From: Microvelia longipes
Taxonomy: Eukaryota > Arthropoda > Insecta > Hemiptera > Veliidae
Assembly: GCA_018340805.1 (NCBI GenBank)
Contig: JACMZG010001914.1
Coordinates: 51,762,146-51,826,145, forward strand
Direction: 5' to 3'
DNA: 64,000 nucleotides
Both the position numbers and the translations under genes were made by a program. This document shows positions 58,450 through 64,000 of the stretch, piece after piece. The notes beneath the pieces were generated by a model, which saw only the letters and a program-made list of their open reading frames with translations, did no database searches and had not been told where the DNA came from. Position 1 is the stretch's first letter; each line of letters begins with the position of its first letter.

Positions 58450-58764
58450 ATGTAAATAAAAGTCTATCCACTAATAAATGTCAACCAATGTAATGATAAC
58501 AAAACCGGCTTTCAACCTAATACAGGTCATCCACAGTGCCGGTGAGAAGAAGCTAATTTTTCTTCTTGAGTCTTGTTACAAGATTTGAGACTGGATGCAG
58601 ACTCCAAGATTCTCAACATCCAGTCTCAAATCTTGTAACAACACTCAAGAGAAAAAATTAGCTTCTTCTCACCGGCACTGAGGATGACCTATATCAGGTT
58701 GAAAGCCGGTTTTGTCATCATTACATTGGTTGAAATTTATTTGTGGATAGACTTTTATTTACAT
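58450..58764. mobile_element. 315-bp near-palindrome with outward-facing hammerhead cores
   Basis: Left arm 58450-58597 and right arm 58617-58764 are reverse complements at most positions, around a ~20-base centre. Shared landmarks: atgtaaataaaagtctatcca, caaaaccggctttcaacct, gtgccggtgagaagaagc, agatttgagactggatg. Each arm has a hammerhead core pointing outward. It has the same organisation as 19068-25420 and the Penelope termini, but no ORF. Confidence 0.85.
58674..58716 (+). ncRNA. Hammerhead ribozyme candidate (right arm)
   Basis: Stem I GGCA (58674-58677) pairs with TGTC (58713-58716, one G-U). Core CTGAGGA 58678-58684 fits CUGANGA. An extra U (58685), then stem II GACCT-ATATC-AGGTT. GAAA 58701-58704, stem III AGCC/GGTT (58704-58711, loopless), then U58712 as the cleavage base. 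The left-arm copy reads CTGTGGA, so it lost the invariant A. Confidence 0.65.
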
Positions 58765-59477
58765 CCATATGGTAAAAAAAACTCTGGCGCTTATAATTTA
58801 AATAGACAGTTGTCAATTTTCGTAAAAGGGGCGAATCAACAGGTCTCTATTAATTTGTACCAAATTATGCACATTTTAGTTAGTCAGCAAGATGGTATAT
58901 ATGAGTCTTTTTCAGAGTTTGACAGTACCTGATGTCAGTCTAAAGACAGCTTTGAAACATTTACCCCAGTTTTTCACAGGAAAATGTACTCGTATTGAAC
59001 AAGCTGTCAAATATTTTAAAAAGTTTTCGAATTGCTACTCAGTACTAATATTAATAAAAAACTGCTTAATTTAAATTGTTTAAAGCATATTATTAAATAT
59101 TTATAATAATTTGGATGTCACCAAAAATTCCTACCTCACTGAGAGTTTTTTTCAGTTTTTAGTGTTAAGTTTTTTTAAACCGAAGTAATATTATTTTAAA
59201 CATGATAGCAGAGTTAAGATAACCGGTGTTATGTTTCGGGTCATAGAGCTCTCAGATAACCCCCTTATGAAATGTAATAAACGGCTCTGTTTCCAACCTA
59301 GGCTTCCTAACTGATAAACGAGCGGAAAACAACCAGTTATTATCAGGTCTTGCTTACCTTGGCGTTCTTTAAATTTTTTCTCGAAAAAACGTATGGATCT
59401 GGTGACGTAAAGCGAGCTGTTCTAGATCATTTAGATAAGCATAATACAGTCAGTTTTTATATTGTTTCAAACAGTTT
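58765..59477. other. Non-coding stretch
   Basis: No gene recognised. Confidence 0.35.
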
Positions 59478-60290
59478 TTATTTACTTTTCCTCATTTAAA
59501 CATTAGGTGATATAAAAGTTATTGTGATTGGAAACAATTCGAAACCGGGATATCATCGTAATTATCTGTTTTGAGGTGTTTCTAAGACATCCTGAGTGGT
59601 TTTCTCAAAGTTGTGTGTCTGTATGTGTGTGTGTCTGTTATCATCGTACCTTCTAATATATTTATGCTAGAGTTGAAACTTTGTAGAAAATCTGTTAAGC
59701 GCTGTAGTTGAGCTATTTGGTAAATATTTTTTATGACGTCATCAATCCTAAGTAAAGAATTTCAAAAAATCATAAAACTCAAAAAAATGATGCCATCGGT
59801 TTGAGATTTGGCACGCATGTAGCCATGTATAAGACTAACATATGTGCTAAGCTTCACCGCATTAACAGAATTAATTCCATTGTTATCAAATGACTTGTGT
59901 AAGTTTTTTTTAAAAATTGTAAAAAATTGGAAAATAATCCCATTGAATTGAAATTTTTTGCAAGTGTAAAACACTACGTTAAAAATAAGTACACCACACA
60001 AGTAAGTTTCGTTTTAATACGACTAGTATATCTATACCTATAGTTTTTGTAGGATCATAAAAGTTAAGCAGCATTGAGCGTGGTCAGTGCTGAACGGGTG
60101 TCCGCTGAAAATGAAACAGATGTTATTTACTATCTGAGAACGAGCGAAGCGAGTCTCAAGACGTGTTGCAGTATAAATTTGACGAATTTTATATTCTGAG
60201 GACGAGTAAAGTGAGCCCGATGTAGGGAGAATGTGCGTAAGAAATCCAATGTGATGAGGAAAAGTTCCGAGGTACCCCGTACCTGATTTC
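59478..60290 (+). mobile_element. 5S-derived repeat, copy E (full length)
   Basis: Left end tttacttttcctcattta, right end gttccgaggtaccccgtacctg. Also gaaaccgggatatcatcg, tgtgtgtgtctgttatcatcg, gacgtcatc and the 5S-like block 60052-60113 (AAGTTAAGCAGC, GCGTGGTCAGTGCTG, GGTGTCCGCTG). Near the 3' end, GAACGAGCGAAGCGAGTC (60131-60148) is a GA hairpin. The small minus frames are incidental. Confidence 0.8.
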
Positions 60291-60399
60291 TCTGAATATA
60301 CCTTAATCAAACAGTAAGGGGCAAATGTATGTAATTTTCGTATTAGATGGTGCAGGTTTTATTTGATTACACACTATTAACTTTTATTTTGTCATTTGC

Positions 60400-60870
60400 A
60401 CAAAGTTTAGTTTTGACGAATGTCGAATAATGGAACAGTTCGTTGATGTAGCATTGAATTTTGCTTCTTACATTTCCTAGGTGTCTCTCGCACAATTATA
60501 TTGTGTATTCATTATCTATTCGTGCTTTGCAAAACTCGGTAATATCAAATGATATTTGTTTTGTTTGCCAAGTATGATGGCGGTAAGAGAGCACCGCTCG
60601 TGTCTGGTAAATACTTCATATTATATTCTTCGGAATTTTAATTGAAGGTACAAGTGAGTTCAGGCTCTGTCGGCGCACTTATGAGTTAGACGTAACGAAA
60701 CAGAGTGGAATGACATTATGTCGAGTTGTCAATGATGACGAATGTCGAATGATGGAACAGTTCCCAGATATATAGCATTGCATTTTGCTTGTTACATTTC
60801 CTAGGCGTCTCTCGCACAATTATATTGTGTCAACTATGTTGTGCAAAATTCGGTAGTATCAAATGATATA
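60400..60870 (+). repeat. ~320-bp hammerhead repeat, second partly tandem copy
   Basis: gaatgtcgaa...ttacatttcctagg...gtctctcgcac occurs at 60419-60495 and again at 60739-60819 (offset ~324), with the same ~210-bp segment between as at 2100-2300 but in reverse. The two loci lie ~58 kb apart in opposite orientation. Confidence 0.75.
60665..60705 (+). ncRNA. Hammerhead ribozyme-like core (near-complete copy)
   Basis: CTCTGT (60665-60670), C17 at 60671, GGCGCA (stem I), CTTATGA (G5 changed to U), GTTA-GACG-TAAC (stem II), GAAA (60697-60700), and ACAGAG (60700-60705) closing stem III. Only the core G5 and one stem-I base are off. The copy at 5220 has the intact CTGATGA and GGCGCC, and that at 2096 has other damage, so the family consensus is a clean hammerhead. 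Confidence 0.55.
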
Positions 60871-61046
60871 TTTTATATTTATGTATATGTATTTTTATTT
60901 ATTTTTTTATTTATTGGTATATTTACTAATCATTTTCATATTTATTTTATCGTCTTTATTTGAGTTGTGACATAAATTTGGTCTATTCATAGCATTTCGC
61001 GACCCTATTTTAATTTATTACGTGTGTGTGTGCAGTGCATCCCTAG

Positions 61047-61798
61047 TTTTTTTAAACAAATATCTTTATTTATTAAATTAATATACAAAGTAAAAGTAAA
61101 AATTATACATCTTAACTTAAATTTAGAATAAAAAATAGTGATAAACATAATAAAAAAAGCTCCTACTTTAACATCCTAAGGACATTGTGCTGTAGGAGTA
61201 GTTCTGTGCTTAGATCTTTATATTTAATAATAAATAAATATTAGATAGAAATAGATATACATATATAACTAAAATATTATTATAGGTTAATGTATAAAAT
61301 AGAGATATATAATAGATACGGAGATTGTCTGTCTTATGTACTAGTTTCGAGTTGGTATTTGTATTTAAATAGAGTTTTAGGTGTCGATGAGTAAAGTTTT
61401 TATTTATATTTTGAAAGTTTCTAACGTGATAATTTGTTTGTAAGTATCGTCTAAGTTGTTGTAGAGTTTTGTTGCTTCGTAAGTCCAGTGGTTCTGTCCT
61501 TTTGTAGTTTTGTAATAAGGTATTTCAAATATGTTATTTATTTTGGCTCTAGTTTGTCTGTCGTGGGTTATTTGGTTTAGAGTATGTTTTCCTGAATGAA
61601 TTCTTAAGAGGCAAATGTAGTCTAGTAGTTTGTTAAAGTCAAGTATGAATAGTTTTTTAAACAAAGGCTTAGATGGTGTCGTTGTCTGTTTTCTACAACA
61701 AATGATTTGAGAATAGCTTTTTGTTGTATTAGTATTGGTTGTTTCATAGTTTCAGATGCAGATCCGTAAGCTATTAGTCCATATCTTATTATGGAGTC
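61047..61798 (-). mobile_element. LINE-A 3' end, second copy (5'-truncated)
   Basis: tttaaacaaatatctttattt...aaaagctcctactttaaca matches 30023-30780 closely. Coding part: IRYGLIAYGSASETMKQPIL and QNHWTYEATKLYNNLDDTYK. It ends abruptly after ccatatcttattatggagtc, as expected of incomplete reverse transcription. Confidence 0.92.
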
Positions 61799-62103
61799 AT
61801 AATCAGTTAGTAATAGCACAGAATAATAATAATAATAATTTTCCTTTAGAGCCTTGTGGCTTATCAGGGATAACTCCTGCAGGAACAAACGCTAACTAAG
61901 TAAAAGTTGACTAAGTAATTCTAAATCTTTGATACTGACTAGATGTTTCATAAAATTTCTTTAAAAAAATTATGAAACATCTAGCATCTTTTTTAGTCTT
62001 AGTTAGTTTTTTTTTTATGTAAAATCGTCGGCCATATTAGTTTTTGACAGGTTATATTGTTTATAACCCTTGTGATACCTTCTTTGTTTTGTTTTATTTA
62101 TTC
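61799..62103. other. Spacer with hairpin
   Basis: (AAT)n of six units near 61826. 15-bp inverted repeat CTAGATGTTTCATAA (61939-61953) and its inverse (61970-61984). Confidence 0.7.
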
Positions 62104-62662
62104 TAGTCTGACCTTAGAATAATACTATGTATAGAAGGAGCACAGGACCGTAAACACAATGTAATTCCACTGATAACACGAAAGCCGGTTGACTGGTGCA
62201 ACTAAGTAATGCTGCCAACCCGACAGCAAAACATTATTTTAAATATTTGTCATAAATATCTATTAATGAAGAAAGATCGTAAAGAACAAATATAATAACT
62301 TAAAACACCTGCTGAGTATTTAATAAAACGGGTTTAGATGGCAAAAGGGTGGCGGAATACAATAATCTACATTTAGTTAACGAGGACTACTTATTATATA
62401 TAATTTTAATAAATACGTTAAACTACAATTTAAAATGCTTTAAATATTGTAATGCACCGATATTTATATTATTATTTTATGAATAATCAATCATTAATTA
62501 ATAATAGAACATAATAATTCAGCCACCGGAAGTATTGCCAACTTTTTTTTAGAAAATTGTATATTGTTAGGGTGGCAGCATTACTTAGTTGCACCAGTGA
62601 ACCGACTTTCGTGTTATCAGTAGTGCTCCTTCTATATATAGTATTATTCTAAGAGTCTGACC
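62104..62662. mobile_element. TIR element with hammerhead-like GAAAGCCGGTT in each arm
   Basis: Left arm 62104-62220 and right arm 62570-62662 are inverse: gtctgaccttagaataatac, gaaggagcac, ctgataacacgaaag, ccagtcaac/gtgaacc, tgcaactaagtaatgctgcc. The interior is AT-rich and non-coding. The motif ctgataacacgaaagccggtt resembles the hammerhead at 58678 with stem II missing. Confidence 0.65.
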
Positions 62663-63280
62663 ATGTTAAATTTTAAATTTAAACTAGTTTTTAATGTTTT
62701 TTTTTAATAATTTGTATTCTTTGTTACCTTTAAGTTATTAATTTTTAGTGTGTTGTTATTGATGTAAGGTTAAACTTAAAACATTTTGTGATAAATATAT
62801 AAATGTATATCGCAATTAATAAATAAATAATTGTGTCTCTCTAATATTTGTAGAACTAAAACCTATAGTTTATACTGTTTGTGCAATAATGTGGAAGTTT
62901 TACAAACTTAACAGTGAAACAAAAACCTCATTGATCAAAAAGTAACCTGACCACTTTCGGTTATAAACACAATCAAATAATCAGTACACAATTACAATAA
63001 CTTATATAGGAGAATGTTAGAAATACAAATCAAAACACAAACAATGTGCGGGAAGCCAAAATCAATTGATTATTTATAACCTTAACTCACTCTTGAAGAA
63101 GGTTTCAATAAGGTAACTGAGAGCCCTAAAATGTTGCTTCAGGCCTCCCAATGTATTGAAATAGGCCAAGCTCTTTTAACTGTAATTAGTACTGTTTATT
63201 TGATAATGTTAAAATGGCGACCTAAGGACAGGACATAATAGGATAAAATAGAAAATAATTTTGAGTTTAAGTAAGTAGTA
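62663..63280. other. Non-coding stretch
   Basis: 63095-63145 (TTGAAGAAGG...CCTAAAATGTTG) may be a decayed hammerhead (see the findings). No gene otherwise. Confidence 0.3.
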
Positions 63281-63613
63281 CATTTATTAGAAATAAAAAT
63301 AGATAGTTTAGAAGTAGTAGAAAGAGAGATGTTAAGAAATTTCATAAACGATTTATACGAAAGGTACAGTCTAGACAATAAAGTTGAATTTGCCGAATTA
63401 CTTTTGAAAGACAAATGCGAACGGTTACAAAAACATGAAGAAGCTATTAAGAATGAAAAATGTGAAAGTGGTGAATTAAGTAAAGAGCAATGGCGTGAAG
63501 AATTAAGCAAAGCAGAAAAATACAGAGATATGTATGATACATTTCTGACAGATTATATTATTAGTGGAAGGTGTTCAGGGTACTTTTTCGATGTTTCAAA
63601 ATTGAACCAATAG
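63281..63613 (+). CDS. Unknown charged, helical protein; possible terminal exon
   Basis: The ATG frame 63329-63613 gives 94 aa (MLRNFINDLYERYSLDNKVE, FAELLLKDKCERLQKHEEAI, ..., DTFLTDYIISGRCSGYFFDV, SKLNQ, TAG). The frame stays open upstream to about 63266 (VVHLLEIKIDSLEVVERE), with AG acceptor-like sites near 63275. Composition is rich in E and K, with likely helices or a coiled coil, and less AT-driven than the neighbourhood. No repeat copies of it are in the window. I do not recognise the family. It may be a 3' exon of a host gene or a fragment of an unknown element. Confidence 0.4.
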   Translation, partial: HLLEIKIDSLEVVEREMLRNFINDLYERYSLDNKVEFAELLLKDKCERLQKHEEAIKNEKCESGELSKEQWREELSKAEKYRDMYDTFLTDYIISGRCSGYFFDVSKLNQ

Positions 63614-64000
63614 TTATCTGTGTAGTAATTATATCTCTATAGTATAGAGGTATAAGTAACTTGTTTTAAGTGAGGGTGTATCCAGTGTATTTTCAAAGAA
63701 TGTTTTGTACAAAATATGAAAAAAGTAGTGGCAGAGCACTTTATTCCCTTTAGCGATAATTTAGCTTCAAATATTTATTAAGAATGATTCCGAAAAATTA
63801 TTGTTTAGTTGAAGGAGGTTATATTCGTAAAGGTTACCATGGCAGCGTTATTTTTAAAAGATTCCAATAAGGAGAGGTTGGGGGTAGGTGTCACAAAAAC
63901 TCTATGAATTTCATATGAGAGGGTCTTTCGGATGCTAAAGGGCCTCATTCAGTAGGGAGTTTTACGTGGCGTTTCATACGACAATTTTATACCAATAAAT
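63614..64000. other. Non-coding stretch
   Basis: Nothing recognised. Confidence 0.3.

Noticed and set aside
62160..62200. Hammerhead at ctgataacacgaaagccggtt
   Set aside because: Only four bases lie between the core half and GAAA, so there is no stem II, and the base after GGUU in the left arm is G, which is not cleavable.

Overview
The window looks like a gene-poor, AT-rich, repeat-saturated piece of an invertebrate (probably insect) nuclear genome. Reasons: a Ty1/copia element with the half-tRNA-iMet primer site typical of insect copia, Jockey-type and other LINEs, a Penelope-like element, 5S-rRNA-derived repeats, foldback and TIR elements, satellites, and no run of operons or bacterial-type genes. 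I recognise no intact host gene. Two short reading frames (53108-53353 minus and 63329-63613 plus) look exon-like but are unidentified. There is one 70-base assembly gap (32926-32995).

Layout. 1-7.3 kb: inverted repeats, short tandem repeats, a ~320-bp repeat unit carrying a hammerhead-like core, a cluster of GC-rich perfect hairpins, a LINE gag fragment, and a 5S-derived repeat split by a BEL/Pao remnant. 7.5-9.9 kb: about 8.4 copies of a ~288-bp satellite. 9.9-15.8 kb: a ~165-bp dimeric satellite with a 2.7-kb higher-order duplication. 16.9-18.6 kb: a Penelope-like element flanked by inverted terminal repeats, one with a well-formed hammerhead ribozyme candidate. 19.07-25.42 kb: a second hammerhead-bearing inverted pair, invaded by a 6.0-kb copia element (LTRs, TSD, PBS and PPT all visible) that itself holds a 1.85-kb nested foldback/tRNA-like element. 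26.5-29.9 kb: another 5S-derived repeat and AT-rich DNA. 30.0-35.4 kb: two LINEs of opposite orientation meeting 5'-to-5' at the gap. 35.4-46.9 kb: repeat fragments, a PIF/Harbinger-like MITE, LINE C-terminal remnants. 47.0-49.0 kb: a 55-bp minisatellite. 50.9-51.7 kb: a LINE ORF1. 54.8-64 kb: TIR elements, a 315-bp near-palindrome with hammerhead cores, a full 5S-derived repeat, a second copy of the ~320-bp hammerhead repeat, and a second copy of the 30-kb LINE 3' end.

Two cross-cutting signals are the most interesting. First, hammerhead-type self-cleaving RNA cores recur in at least four loci and two architectures: outward-facing cores on inverted terminal repeats (Penelope type), and a differently permuted core in a partly tandem ~320-bp unit. 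Second, several unrelated repeat families share one hairpin design, a stem, a 5'-GA/5'-GA tandem mismatch, a GC (or GGC) clamp and a small GNA-like loop. The outer stem changes between families while base pairing is kept (GGC:GCC, GGAC:GTCC, GGAT:ATCC), which points to structure rather than shared sequence.
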